Shown here piece by piece: positions 36,801 through 54,216 of a DNA stretch of 64,000 bases (its first letter is position 1; each line of letters starts with the position of its first letter). The position numbers and the translations under genes are program-made. Source of the DNA: Diplosphaera chodatii. Lineage: Eukaryota > Chlorophyta > Trebouxiophyceae > Prasiolales > Stichococcaceae. The stretch spans positions 4,092,001 through 4,156,000 of the forward strand of contig JAALGY010000032.1 of assembly GCA_032358165.1 (NCBI GenBank), written 5' to 3'. A model generated the notes under the pieces. It was not told the DNA's origin and made no database searches. It saw nothing but the letters and a program-made list of their open reading frames with translations.

Positions 36801-39450
36801 AGCGAGACCTCTTCGAGGGCGTCCTGCAGGTGCACCATGTTGACTTTGTCAAAGAACAAGTCACTTGCGCACTAGCTGTATCACATTTTGAGTTGACTCA
36901 CCAATAGGCCTGCTGCGCTTCCCTGTCCAGTGTAGCTGCTCGCCGTGTCACTGATCTACTTTGAAGCACAGGTTCACGGGCGGATATGTCAGGTCATGAA
37001 TTTGCATCCAGGCGGGGTCCCTGATTGTGGATGCGTTGCGGACGTACCGGCGGCCCGCCTTTGTGTACCTGCCGCCGGGCGCGGAGCTGCGGGGCGGCGC
37101 CTGGGTCGTCATCGACTCTGCCATCAACTCCGACCAGGTGGGCCGGACAGGAGACATCATAGCAACAGGACATTTCATGATATTCCTCCAGCAGGTACCA
37201 TACTCTTCATGGTGCCGATCATCCAATCAACAACCTCAATACAAATGCTGCCTGGGGCGTCATGTCGGAGGTCTTCTTTGGGAACATATTAATCATTGCT
37301 GTGCATGCTTTTAGGACAGCAGCATTGATGGGCCTGCTGTCCACACAGTGATATGTAGCCTTTAGTTTGTGCGTCCAGGTGGAGATGTATGCGGACACGG
37401 GGGCGCGGGGCGGGGTGCTGGAGCCGGAGGGCATGGTGGAGATCAAGTTCCGGGCGCCGGAGCTGCGGGCGGCCATGGCGCGCCTCGACCCTGTCATCCG
37501 CAGCCTGAAGGTGGGCTCTCCAAGACGCACGGCTGTAATTCGGACAGCAGGCTGCACAGTAGACAGGTTTGGGACTGTGTCCGTCTCTTGCTCATTCAGG
37601 ATGCCATTTGCACTCCCAGAGGACTTGTCGAACAAGGAACGAACTGCAGCTTGCAGACTGCAGACTCCGCATCCAATGTGCCGCATCGGCATGTGGCTGC
37701 AAAAGTCTCGTGTCAGTGGCTGCAGTGCATCTGACTTGCGGGTGCTGGACTTCGTCAATACTGACAGTTGCTGGGCGTGAATCAGCCTTTGCTCTGGTAT
37801 GCCTTCGTGTACTCGGTATACATACCTGCAAAGCCGGCGGGCATGCCCCGCAGGATCTCACTTCCATCAACGAAAGGGGTTTGCAGCGCAGTGGTCGCCT
37901 GACTGCTGTTTCACGCCCACAGGAGGAGGCCGGTGCAGGGTGGGAGGCCGCCGTCAAGGCGCGCGAGGAGGCGCTGCTGCCCGTGTACCGCCAGGTGCCA
38001 AGTCCATGATGAAGGGGCGCAGTCCAGTGGCAGCTCCCCAAGTGGTCTGGGGGCCTCTGCATCGGCTCACCTGCTGGATCTCTGTGCACCTGCTGCCATG
38101 CGCCTGTGCAAACCCTAAAACCCTAAACCCTAAACCAGCATGTGCGCAGGTGGCGGTGGCGTATGCGGCGATGCACGACACGCCGGCGCGGATGCTGGCG
38201 GTGGGGGTGCTGCGCGGCATCGTGCCCTGGCGCCAGGCGCGCGCCTTCTTCGTGCTGCGGCTGCGCAGGAGGTGCGCGGCCTGACTGGGTCCTCTGCGGG
38301 GCCGCAGAAGACTGACTGTGATTGTGGGCGATGCTGCAAGGCTGTTGCCACTCTCAGGTTAGTAGTGCGGTACCAAAGGCGGACAGTTTTGTCCACAGTG
38401 CAAAACAATGCTGGACTTCACCCATGCAATGCCTGGCGGCAGCTCATGATCAGGGTCATGAGCTCTCGATCTGGTGTTTGATGGGCGCAGTCCGCACTCA
38501 AGCATTTGAACGGAGCAGCAGCTGATTAGCCGCACATGCGGTGGGCCATGTGCACCTGGTGCAACCCTCTACCGAGTCCACCGCCCTGTGGCACTGCAGG
38601 CTGCTGGAGGGGGATCTGATCGGCCGCATCCAAGCGGCTGATGCCGAGCTGGGGCGCGGGGAAGCGTCCGCTCTGATGCGCCGCTGGCTGCTGGCTGCGC
38701 TGGACGATGGAAGCAGCAGCGGCGGCGGCAGTGGCGCAACACACAGCGGCGGCACTGTGGGCAGCAATATGAATGGAGCGACCCTGGACGCCAGGACGCC
38801 GCAGGACCTGCTGCTGGCTGATGACAGGTTTGCCAGTTGCTGCACGATGCGTCAGCACACTATACCTGTAAACCACCCGACTCAGCGGCTGGTGTGATGG
38901 CTTGCAAAGCTGACGGGATGCTGCATAGTCAGTCAGCGTCCTCCGTCTCAGGTGTGTCACGCACAAATGGCCTGCAGGCGAGTGCTGCAGTGGGCGGCGT
39001 CAGCTGCTGGAAGAGGCTTCGTGTCAACCGAGCTGCGGTCGCTGGCCGGCAGAGCGAAGGCACGGCAACTACAGCAGCTGGCGCTGCCAGCAAACGATGG
39101 TGAGGACGGAGCTGGTAGTAGCAATCCAGATCAGGGCAATGATCCGAACCGAGGCAACTACCTGAAGAACATGCATGCGTGGACCATCAGCAGTGCTGTG
39201 GAGTGTCGGACCTTGCTCACGCGGCGCACCTCCACCCGACAGCAGACGGAGCTGCATGTGCGCAGGTGCAGACGGCGGCGCTGCATCCCTGGTTGAGGGC
39301 CTCAAGCAGCTGGCGGCCTCCGACCCGCGGCTGGCCGCCGAGATGCGGGCAGCGCTGGCGCCACTTGTGCGGCGGCTCGGCGACAGCAGCCGCGAGTCCT
39401 CCCCAGCCCGCTCGCCCCAGCAGCCACAGCCGGCATTGATAGAATCATGA
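18874..39450 (+). CDS. ACC1: homomeric (multidomain) acetyl-CoA carboxylase
   Basis: Makes malonyl-CoA from acetyl-CoA, bicarbonate and ATP. One chain carries biotin carboxylase, biotin carrier and carboxyltransferase activities. I derive 54 exons, all chaining in phase, 7,269 nt, about 2,422 residues (plant/animal enzymes are about 2,250-2,450). First and last exons are 18874-19040 and 39266-39450. Signatures in order: ILVANNG and [22 protein letters not shown] (about residue 278-289), [14 protein letters not shown], biotin site EVMKMFMPM with Lys near 751, the long central domain, then CT motifs [25 protein letters not shown] (about 1732), [31 protein letters not shown]. The N-terminus ([10 protein letters not shown]...) is not an obvious transit peptide. 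In many green algae plastids use the heteromeric enzyme, so a cytosolic role is likely (inference). The central domain is Ala/Gly-rich and diverged. One intron uses a GC donor (24569). Confidence 0.96.
19512..24958 (+). other. ACCase biotin carboxylase domain exons
   Basis: Exons 2-18: 19512-19607, 19871-20003, 20314-20447, 20926-21034, 21196-21297, 21409-21531, 21729-21856, 22043-22160, 22284-22400, 22530-22589, 22683-22797, 23132-23292, 23498-23626, 23819-23881, 24052-24223, 24450-24568, 24866-24958. Includes the ATP-grasp Gly-rich loop (21409-21531), metal-ligand motif FLELNPR (22284-22400), [12 protein letters not shown] (22043-22160) and [15 protein letters not shown] (23132-23292). Confidence 0.9.
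24569..24865 (+). other. GC-AG intron in ACCase
   Basis: Exon 17 must end at CAG (24568) so that GGLLIQ joins [14 protein letters not shown] in phase, as the family requires. The next bases are GCATGC and no GT fits nearby. The acceptor CCCTAG is canonical. Confidence 0.8.
25191..25608 (+). other. ACCase biotin carboxyl carrier (BCCP) domain exons
   Basis: Exons 19 (25191-25295) and 20 (25458-25608). The join gives [19 protein letters not shown] with the biotinylated Lys in MKM, followed by [15 protein letters not shown], the second half of the biotinyl hammerhead. Confidence 0.93.
25774..32603 (+). other. ACCase central domain exons
   Basis: Exons 21-38: 25774-25869, 26071-26210, 26695-26811, 27138-27251, 27579-27659, 27944-28100, 28337-28512, 28655-28780, 29036-29113, 29262-29523, 29980-30093, 30229-30360, 30657-30795, 30911-31059, 31175-31283, 31608-31735, 31923-32129, 32415-32603. 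This is the most diverged part, but landmarks remain: DEGLL-type [38 protein letters not shown] and [19 protein letters not shown]. Confidence 0.82.
32838..38271 (+). other. ACCase carboxyltransferase domain exons
   Basis: Exons 39-51: 32838-32998, 33105-33281, 33425-33532, 33787-33924, 34417-34596, 34953-35121, 35744-35917, 36164-36282, 36683-36829, 37012-37137, 37379-37510, 37923-37994, 38150-38271. Both crotonase-like subdomains are present. Exons 52-54 (38600-38827, 38978-39099, 39266-39450) encode the helical tail and a lineage-specific Ser/Pro/Gln-rich C-terminus. Confidence 0.9.
38111..38136. repeat. interstitial telomere-type repeat (CCCTAAA)n
   Basis: AACCCTAAAACCCTAAACCC then TAAACC: about three and a half CCCTAAA units (TTTAGGG on the minus strand) in the ACCase intron before the exon at 38150, ending 13 bases upstream of the acceptor. 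Confidence 0.9.
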
Positions 39451-39953
39451 AGACAATGAACGCTGGCAACCACGAGCCTGCTGCGGTGGCGTGCTGCAAG
39501 TTAGCAGAGGAGTAGTACTTGAGCACTTGAGCAGTGCAGGAAACAGCACCAACATTGATTGGCAGACGATAGTCTGCGGAACCTCTCTGAAACCAGATCG
39601 TCATGTGCACAGCATGGCGCACAGTGTGCTGTGGCATGTAGCAGGCCCATATATCAGAGAGTCGTTCTGGGTTGACCTCAGTGAGTGATGATCATTGTAT
39701 TCGAGTGGTGTAACGCTGCAAGAAGAATGCTGTCGAAGTAGCTAGAGGCCCTAGCCATCTGCTGCCCGCCCTGCACTGAAAAACACCGGCAACTCCGAGA
39801 GCAGGATCTGCAGGCGACACTTGACATTCAAGATCCGCGCATCACGCAGCACACGCGACTGCTCTGACGCCGCCCGCATGCTTCCATACCACGTGAAGCC
39901 GTTCGAGGCGCTGCACAGATGCGAACGCCTTATTGGTTCGACACCGTCGCGCA
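39451..39953. other. intergenic region between ACCase and the secreted-protein gene
   Basis: ACCase 3' UTR followed by the promoter of the next (+) gene. No other coding signal. Confidence 0.5.
39709..39713 (+). terminator. candidate poly(A) signal TGTAA for ACCase
   Basis: TGTAA 259 nt after the ACCase stop; distance fits a chlorophyte 3' UTR. Confidence 0.5.
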
Positions 39954-42026
39954 ATGCATCGACGGTTGCGTCGGCTGCATGTCATTCTTATCGCTGCAGC
40001 CGCAGCTGGTCTGGGCGCGTGCGGAGCTGCTGACTACAAGCAGTCCATCAGCAACCTGTCCATAACCCCAAATCCGCTGATCCAGCCGGCCAGTACTGTG
40101 TTCGTGAGCGGCGTGCTCACCTTCGGCAGCGCCGCCGACAACGCCTCGCAGTGTCCCGGCGGCCCGGCGCGGACGAGGGTGGTGTGCGGCGAGCAGAACA
40201 AAGGTAGCACCAAGCTGTCAGAGGCGTACACATTGACCGGCAGCAGTGCACCCATCGGCGCCGGGACAGCAGCGCGCTTCAACGTCACGGTGTGGTTCAA
40301 CTCATCAGCAGCCCGCGCCGTTGCATCGCAGCCCTCAAACTAGACTTGTGGTGCATAGTTCAACAGATTGCATCGGAACGCACGACATCGACGCCATTTT
40401 GTGACACCATTGGTGCTAATGTGGCACAGGTGAAACCGCGGTCCACTGCGATTGGACGGCACCCCATCATCTGCCAGTCGGTGCCCATCAACGACGACAC
40501 CCGCGGCACCGACTGCAACAGCGCTCGTGGCACCCAGGCCTATGCGCCCTCAGGTGCACTCTTCACATGACGAAACCCATGATGAGCAGCGTCAACACCG
40601 CCCTGCAGCATCTGCCGCTTCTGCAGCAGCACAGAAGACGACCCTGACGGAAGTGACCGCTTGCATTTGACGCTACATACATCGCAGACGCCAAGGTCCT
40701 GAACTTGATCGTCGTCAAACCGAGCCAACCAAGCAGCCCCCCCAAGAAGACCGGTGTGAGCAGCTGCCGTGCTGGCGAGTACATCAGGTGACAGATAAAC
40801 GGCACCACTGCCTTCGCTCTGACATCCAACCTGTGCCAAATCTGTGCCTGCACCCCCTATCCGCAACGACAACACAAGCAATTGTTGTAATACTGGAATT
40901 ATGCTGTAAGCAGGAACGGACGGTGTCACAGTTGTGTGCGCATTGGGTCACCTTTCAACAAGGTGTATGGCGGCACCAGGTGCTACGCGCCAAGCACCAA
41001 GGCGTCAAGGTTTGCATGCGGTGCGTGTTGCTGGACTGTGTCTGCTGGTCCTTGCCTGTGGGTGCCTCCATACTCTAATGGAACAGGACCCGCTTTGCTG
41101 CGCATCATCTTGTACGATGGCGTCCGACTCCCGACAGGTGATGCCGTCCCAGTCCCAGGCGAAACTAAGAATGCTGTGCTATGCAGGTAACATCAACCTG
41201 AATGCTTTGGTCCGGAACCCAGACCCGAAGCACAACTGGAAAGTCGAGCCGTGCATTGATCCAAAGAACCCGCGCATCCTGCTGCTCCTGCCGCGCAGGT
41301 TGGTCCCGTGTCAACTTGCCGCACATGCTTCTCTGATCTGAGTGAACTCATGACATGACAGTTGCACATTCAGTCACCACTCCTGCGCGTCATCTCTGCT
41401 TGCTTCTGCTGCAGCGGTGTTGCTGCAGCTCCATGGCTGAACTCTGGCACATACATCAAGTCGTCACTGCGCCTGCAAGGTGCTGCTGCGTGCCGTGCAT
41501 CATGCTGCTGCAGATGTTGCAATGACCAACACCATTAATGTTGGGTATCATTGAAGCGGCACGCTGGCCGGGCCGGCTTGCTAGCGTGTGCAAGCATAAT
41601 ATAAATTGAGATTGGGTATCATCGAAGCGGCATGGCTGGCCACGCCTTCTTGCTAGTGTGCGCAATCATAACCTGATGTTTGTATGACGTCAGGCACCTT
41701 GGCGGCAAAGCAGACAAGCAGTCGCAACGTGATTTTCAGCAATGACGTGTACAGCCCTGGCGGACCGCGCATGCTCATCATCTTTCAGGATCGATATGGG
41801 GTGGTCAGGTGATGGTGCCTGAATATCAGACGTCTTGTGTGTTTTGTACTGTGTAGCAGTAGTAGTGCGACAATCGCCTTCTGCACGAGGTTATAAAGGG
41901 TTCGGTCCTTGCTCTGGTTGCAGGAAGCAGCGCGGCGGGAGCGTCAGGCTGACTGGTGCTCTGAATGTGCCGAATACAGTGCTGAATTGGTGCTTTGAGT
42001 TGACGATAGGCGTCTGTGCCTCGTAA
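39954..42026 (+). CDS. secreted protein of unknown function
   Basis: Nine exons in phase: 39954-40289, 40430-40553, 40688-40753, 40980-41009, 41087-41137, 41187-41298, 41415-41479, 41694-41808, 41924-42026. About 333 residues. The N-terminus is a classic signal peptide: basic MHRRLRRLH, hydrophobic VILIAAAAAGLG, then ACGA. The mature part has spaced cysteines (SQCPGG, RVVCGE, IICQS, TDCNS, VEPCID, NWCFEL, GVCAS) and N-glycosylation sequons such as FNVT, so it likely enters the secretory pathway and may be extracellular. Late blocks include LLRIILYDGVRL, PRMLIIFQDRYGVV and GALNVPNTVLNWCFEL, which look like beta strands. I do not recognise a family. The 30-nt exon at 40980-41009 is supported only by phase and splice sites. 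Confidence 0.7.
41538..41673. repeat. imperfect direct tandem repeat, about 70 bp, in an intron
   Basis: Two copies beginning TTGGGTATCAT(T/C)GAAGCGGCA and ending GTG(T/C)GCAA(G/T)CATAA, at about 41540-41602 and 41612-41673, inside the intron before the exon at 41694. Confidence 0.75.
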
Positions 42027-42378
42027 GGTCTCAGGACGTAACACCTGTATTGAACGATCGCATCAAGAAGCGGGGAAATGATGGCCTCATTTGCAGAAGA
42101 GTATGGCATGTCGCATGCTTATGGTTGTTGCTATTCCGAGGCACTGTACGTCACCCAACACGCACCTAAAGCAACTGAGCAACAGACGAAACAACCTGCA
42201 AAACACTCTGAAAAGGTGGCAGAAGTACAACAGCAACGTGATGCGCATGGCCTGGGCGACTTGCAGTGTAGCTGCATGCAACATGTCAGCAACGCCTGGG
42301 GCGGCAGGTTGCATTGGCGGACTTCACACCGCGCAATGCTCCGACAGCTGATGTGCTGGATTGCTGGATCAACACGGC
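42027..42378. other. convergent intergenic region
   Basis: Overlapping 3' UTR space of the secreted-protein gene (+) and SEC23 (-). No coding signal. Confidence 0.45.
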
Positions 42379-48548
<6,170 letters not shown>

Positions 48549-49253
48549 GCTGCGGCCACAGCGACGGTGGCAAAGCCGTTGATCTCAGAACATGGCTGTA
48601 GTTGCTGCTGCTAGCTGCCAAGGGCTGCAGTCGCCGAACTTCAGGACTTGAACCTACTGATGAGATCAGGCAGCTGCCATTGCTGTCAGCACTCGGTGGA
48701 GTTTGCTACATGTTGCAGCTGCACGGCCTACTGGCTGGAGAGCTTTCAGGCCAGCATCTCCTGTCGTCGCGGAAAGTTGGTGTGCTGGGTATTGAACTCA
48801 GTCAGTGCATGCAACTGCTTGCTCTGCCAGAGGATCAAAGCAGATCGGCGACTGCATCTGTGGCACTTCACACTGATCTGCACCTACAACAGGTTGAGCG
48901 CAAAAAGGTGCTGGTGGTGCCGAGCCACCGCTGCAGGAAGCGTGTTAAAGAGCACGCGACGATTGTTACTTGCCGCTGCATCATCAATTTGACTCAACAC
49001 TCAAGACAAGCTCAAGCGTCAGAAGCGGGGTCACCGGGTCAGCAATCTGCACCCTGCTGACTCGACTTTACGAAACAGCACGGGAAGCTGGCCGAGCACT
49101 GCGAGCCCAGCAAATACATACATTCGTTCTGCATACAGCCAGATTTACTTCGACGTAACAGTAAAACATCCAGAAGAGTGTGAACAGCTAGGTCGGGCCT
49201 CTCATTGCTCTTTCACACCAAGTTGTGCAGGCCATTCCCATACACTGCCAGGG
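48549..49253. promoter_or_regulatory. putative divergent promoter region (SEC23 / plastid-type protein copy B)
   Basis: 705 bp between divergent starts. An open frame at 48602-49060 has no family signal and I did not call it. Confidence 0.35.
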
Positions 49254-50619
49254 ATGCAGACCTGGCAAAGTCCCCGGCAAGCTCCACTGCCCAGCCACAG
49301 CCGCAGATCCACCTCGTCGCATGCTGCAGCGTTGCATCCACCCATCAGATTACACTTTCACAGCCAGCAGCGGCGGAAGGGGCGGTTCACATGCTGCGCG
49401 GCCTCAGTGGCGGGGAGTGAGGGGACGCCCACGAACGTGGGGTTCATTCCAGCGCGGCGCCAGCGCAGCAACTGGCCCAACTTCTTCCTCAGCCGCGAGG
49501 AGGCGGTGCAAGTGCAGCTGCAGGTGCCGTTCGCTGTTGATGTGCCTTCTGTTGTATGACGGACCCAGGTTAGTGCTATGATGCCGCTTTGCACACACTG
49601 CAGCTAGCAACAAAACAGCCTGCTACTGAGCACCACAGGCGCTCCGGCACAATGACGACCCACACAGAAACTTTGGGATAGAGGTGTTGTATCGCTTTGC
49701 CGATATTGACCTTCTGACGGAGCCCACCATCTCGCGCTACTTTGGGTGCGACCCACTCCTAAAATTGACACGCTTGGCCTCTGTAATGCATCTTGCACAG
49801 GAGTTCGTATGCTTGTGTTCCTTCGGCGTGTTTCGGGTTGTCATCACCCTCAGTGCTCTAGCATGCAGAACTTGATGCAGCATCACCTGCAAGGTTGCAC
49901 TAGGGTCTGCATGCATGGTGCTGAGGGCAGAAGCACTGAGCCCTGCATTCCGATGCCATGGACCTGAGGAACAGCAATCTTGCGCACGTTTGACCTGTGT
50001 CATCAGACAGTGCCGCCGCATCTGCCCACAGGCGGAGGACAGACCTGGGGCGCTTTGAGCTTTTCTGCCTGGAGTTCTTGGTGACGCCCTTCAGCCTGCT
50101 GCTGGACCACATGGACTGCACCGTGACCAGCTCCCTGCAGGTACGACATGCTGGTTGCAGCACGTCTGATGATGAAGCACCCAGCACCTGGCTTTTGTAT
50201 TGCAGCAGACGAAGTGCCCTGCGCATCCATAAGTTGTTGCCGCAAGGATTGAGCGGCCTGGTTTAACCATGTGCAGCTCAGCGACACACGGTGGGCGCAG
50301 CGTGTGGCGGTGACGGGCGCCCATGGCGGCCGGGGCGTCTTCGAGTTCACTATGGTGCAGCGGTGAGACGACCCTTGCATCTCACTGAAATCTGGCTGGA
50401 TTCAAACTTGTTGGCTTCAAACGCTTGACGCCATAGTCGTCTTGGCAGTCTTGCTGTGACGATTGCCGGGCTGTGAGCAAACGCAGTTGTACGATTGCCA
50501 CCACTTACATAAGCCGATCACTTTATGCTGTGTAAAGGTGTGGCGGACGAAAGGATGGCTTCTGGTACACCGAGAGCCTGATACACGATGCCACAGCCGA
50601 CCTGTTGCCGCGCCTCTAG
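49254..50619 (+). CDS. plant-type plastid conserved protein (DUF4864-like), copy B, intact
   Basis: Five exons in phase: 49254-49523, 49639-49745, 50032-50140, 50277-50362, 50538-50619, encoding 217 residues. The first 60 residues are rich in Ser/Arg/His/Pro with almost no acids, a typical chloroplast transit peptide. The mature domain reads NFFLSREEAVQVQLQ, ALRHNDDPHRNFGIEVLYRF, DLGRFELFCLEFLVTPFSLL, SLQLSDTRWAQRVAV, GVFEFTMVQRCGGRKDGFWY. This matches a conserved plastid protein of plants and algae with unknown role; the DUF number is my recollection. Exon boundaries and phases are the same as in copy A 33 kb upstream, so the two arose by duplication, but the sequences have diverged strongly. 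I chose the first ATG because it opens the transit-peptide-like segment. Confidence 0.8.
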
Positions 50620-50706
50620 TTTGTAGTACGATAACATCGATCAACTTCAGTACCCTAAAGCAGTACCCAGGTAGTGGGTCCAGTGGGCCCCATCAGTCCA
50701 CGATGT

Positions 50707-50711
50707 TGTAA
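50707..50711 (+). terminator. candidate poly(A) signal TGTAA
   Basis: TGTAA 88 nt after the stop of copy B. Confidence 0.45.
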
Positions 50712-51715
50712 AGGGGTGGTGCGTGCGTCTGCTGTGTGAGTGCAACCACATGGCAAAGTGTGTATTGTATCAAGGGGCGTGTGGTGTTGTTTGCCTATTC
50801 TGCCACGTCCGCCTGAGCCTGAGCCTGAGCACTGGGCATGACCTGGGGCTGGTTGCACATGTACGCAGAGTGTCACGCACTTGATGTACGATCTATCTGT
50901 ATTCTTTGGTATGTTTGAGGGCAGTGCTGCGCAACAGTGTTCATGCTGCCACGTGCAGCGTTTGTAAGCACAGCTGTGTACAACAGATGATAACAGATGT
51001 TGTTGCACCTACCAGCTCACACCCAAGCAGAGGTAGTCGACCACCGCATGATCCTATGCACGGCCTGTATATGCCACTACTGTAAACTATGGACCCTGCC
51101 TCAGCATGCAACTCGCCTGCAGTACGGGGCGTCGCATCACACTGCTGAAAGCTGCAAGCAAATGTAATGATCTGTGCACCTATCCCGCGCATCAGGGCCC
51201 CAAGCAGCCAAAGTCGCAAGGTGCCTTGCATCTCGGCACTCTCCAAGAGATGGAGATGTGACTAAACCATGTTGTCACTGTCACGGTCACGGGTGCATGT
51301 CACAGCCCTGACAAGGACGCAGCGCGACATTTAACAACATTGTGCCATACGCGCACAACAGTATAGGTTGCACCGCCGCTTCACCTAGTTACTTGCTGTA
51401 GCGCCGCATCCCCACACATCCCTCAGTCGCGGCCCGACTCGTCTCACTGCCGACGACGGTGATCGACTAACGATGTTGCTGGCTGGCAGTGCATCAATGA
51501 CTTACTGCAATGCAGCGCTCAGAATGACAACCTGGAATAGCTTCCGTAGAGCTCATTCTACTTGCTTGGCATGCGCACGGCATGTGGCGCAGCGCTTGTC
51601 ATCAAACACACGCGCTTGCCTGACATGTGCTCACATCGGGGAATGAACATTGCTTGGATCATGTCCTGATAGCTGGTTATGCGCCTGTGCAGGGCAGGTT
51701 CGACGGCCATCTGCC
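50712..51715. other. intergenic region
   Basis: About 1 kb with no exon chain or family motif on either strand. Includes a short GCCTGA hexamer repeat at 50811-50830. Confidence 0.5.
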
Positions 51716-51919
51716 ATGGTATCTCGTGACGTTGCCTGCATGACAGCGGGAGGGTCGCTGCTGCTGCTCCTGGTAAGCTTCCTAAGGCCGCCGCCGAAGG
51801 AAGACCATTGGAAAGAGATCGCCTTCGGGTTGATGTTCTTCATCATGTTCATATCTGGGTATGTCGTGCTGCACCAAGCTACAGGAGGTTTGTCGAAAGC
51901 GTGTCCGTCAGCAATCTGA
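51716..51919 (+). CDS. possible 67-aa membrane protein
   Basis: A single open frame from ATG 51716 to TGA 51917-51919. It has two hydrophobic stretches (GGSLLLLLVSFL and IAFGLMFFIMFISGYVV) separated by a charged loop (RPPPKEDHWKE), an arrangement typical of small two-helix membrane proteins. A GTATGT donor-like site at 51859 may end the exon just after the second helix, so the C-terminus is uncertain. No family recognised. The ORF could also be an exon of a larger gene. Confidence 0.35.
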   Translation: MVSRDVACMTAGGSLLLLLVSFLRPPPKEDHWKEIAFGLMFFIMFISGYVVLHQATGGLSKACPSAI

Positions 51920-52422
51920 CAGTTGTTGATTGGGTGTCAGCATTGTTTGCAGCGCACGACACACACGCACGTGTGTTCAGATAACGGAGGTCTGCGTATG
52001 CTTGCTGAGGTGCTCACAAAACGTGTCCTTTAATGTTGCATGCACATCGAGATCCTGCAACTGGACGCGGTTACCCTACAATAGGCATCCAGACCGACCC
52101 TGTGCAAAAACGTGATGACAACATGCCTTACACGCAAACGCAGACTCTTTGCTGCACTGTTCTACCCCATATGCTGCAACGGCTGATAGGATGTTAACTG
52201 AGAGAGTGTCAACTCACATGCTACACACGAAGGCGCCTTCCTGATGATGTTGAGCACCCAAATTACCAGCTTGTCGACTGTGCCACCAGCGGCATCATGC
52301 CGGGCGGTGCTATAACACTATGGCACCAGGTGCACGGACCCCCGCGACCTGACGCACCGCTGACCAGACCGCAGCACTGCAGCCGCTGTGCCCAGGACCT
52401 CGCAGATCCTGGCCTTTGCTGA
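51920..52422. other. intergenic region
   Basis: Between the small membrane ORF (+) and the 3' end of the DUF4504-like gene (-). Nothing recognisable. Confidence 0.45.
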
Positions 52423-54216
52423 TTATCTCAGGTGCGGACATGTTGCTAGCAGGCGCTGTCCAGCCCATGGACAGCAACTCTGTAACGCAGCATAGCAGGA
52501 CCAGTTAACAGCAGGTTTCAACGTGGCAAATCGTAAACTTTCTGATGCCACAGCCCAGACTGCAAGCAAGAGCCCGTGACACACCTTCAACTGTGATGAG
52601 GCCGGCAGGCACTGTGAACGCGTATAGCCACTGATCCTTGTCCCCGACCTGCACTGGTGCGCAAAGCTGATCTAAAGGTGCAGATGCACCTTGCCATGCG
52701 AAACGACATGTCAGGCCCGCCCTTGCTGTGCAGCCAGCAGCACTGCGACCCAAAGGTCTACTTCAGTGCCTACCATGGCCTCCAGACCCAGACGTCACCT
52801 GGGACTGCAGGCCGTCAATGCAGCATTCTGAGTGTGCTGCGCAGTGCAGGAGCGGGACGGTCGACAGGTGCCGGGCCGCGACAGCCACTTCGTATGCTGT
52901 GCGTGTCTGCACCAGAATATAAGGTCATCGGTGGGACAGTCTTGACAAAGTTGACTGTGTGCATGAGCGGCAGGAAGCAGAGCATTGCATCAGCTCCAGA
53001 CTGCAAGTGCATCACTTTGTGCGATGTTAGTCAGTTGATGTCAATGTGAGATGCTGCCCCTCTTACGCCATACCCACTGCCTGAGTTCCTGCTTTGGAGC
53101 TTCCATGCTGACACTCACCAGATACACTGCAGGGTAGCCCAGCAGCCAGCCATTCAGCGTCGGCAGCAGCGGCAGGCCGGGGATGTGGTCCAGCAGCAGG
53201 TGCGTGCCCGCCACCTCGGCAGCAGGCGCAGCAGACATGCCCGCTGCGCAAGTCCTGGTGGCTTTGCAGGCTGCCAGCTCCACGCTCGCACCCAGTGCTT
53301 GCTGCAGGAACTCCTGCAGCAGGCGAAGGCTTGCAAGCACTTCCTGCAGGCAGGGAAGCAGGCTCCATTGAGATCAGCCCATGTTCGCCCGTTGATCGCA
53401 TTTACCACCATGGTCATCACCTCCATCTACAGTTATGACTTCAAGCAGAGCAGCCCGAGGAAAGTCCCTTTGCACCATCGGTGATGCCCACCCACAGCCT
53501 CTGATCTGATCTGCTGAAGGTGATAACCTGGCAGGTGAGGTAGACTCGCGCTGACATGGCTCGGCACCTGCTGTTCTGAGGTATAGGCCCACCGGACAAC
53601 CGTGTCTTGGCAGCCGGCCGCTGCCTCATCGAACACAATGAAGCGAGGCTCATGCTGAACTTGCTGCGGTGACCTGCTACAAAGTCCAGCGTCTAATGCA
53701 CTGACGTAGGGGGCTGTGGCTGCGATGTCTGGGTCTGGCCTCCCTGCTTTCCCACCAGCTGAGCTGGCCGCTGAAGCCCCTGACGTATGTTCGGCGTCTA
53801 GCCTCCCCAACAGCCACTCCGCATTCAGGAAGTACATGACGCCCTCATGTTCTGCAGTAACCAGGACCTGCCCTGCGGACATGCCCATGATGGACGTTCA
53901 CATCATCAGATGATCACAAAATCAGCACCTCATGCAATGTTTGAGTCGCCAGTGACGTTTGTGGCCTTGTGATTCCTTTGCATGGAAGATTGCAGCTGCC
54001 CACTCTAAGGCACCTCAACCGAGCAGCGTCCCGGCATGCACCTGCAGGTCCTGCGGCCACCCGCACTGCAGCTGCCAGCTGCAGCAGGACACGCCGCGGC
54101 ACCACAGCGTAATCCAGCATCGCGGCCGGTCGGAGGCCGCACAGCACCGAGAGGATGTCGAGGCACAGCTTGCGCCACGGCAGGCGTGACTTCCTGTTCT
54201 GCTGCCGCACCACTGC
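52423..54216 (-). CDS. conserved protein, DUF4504/C1orf74-like (UPF0739), 5' end unresolved
   Basis: Five exons in phase: 54042-54216, 53568-53872, 53119-53343, 52585-52648, 52423-52559, about 300 residues so far. The first exon seen reads SRLPWRKLCLDILSVLCGLR then AAMLDYAVVP. The second contains GVMYFLNAEWLLGRLDAEH and RFIVFDEAAAGCQDTVV. The third ends THLLLDHIPGLPLLPTLNGW followed by LLGYPAVY. The Asn-Gly-Trp-Leu-Leu-Gly-Tyr-Pro stretch and the overall order resemble the UPF0739 family of unknown function; I am moderately sure of that assignment. No signal peptide or TM helix. The start lies upstream (above 54216) and I could not fix it. The last exon (52423-52559) rests on phase and splice sites only. 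Confidence 0.55.

Noticed and set aside
48602..49060. 152-residue open frame upstream of copy B
   Set aside because: Lies in the divergent promoter region; no splice link to either gene and no recognisable domain.
50811..50830. Short GCCTGA hexamer repeat
   Set aside because: Only about three units; simple-sequence noise without context.
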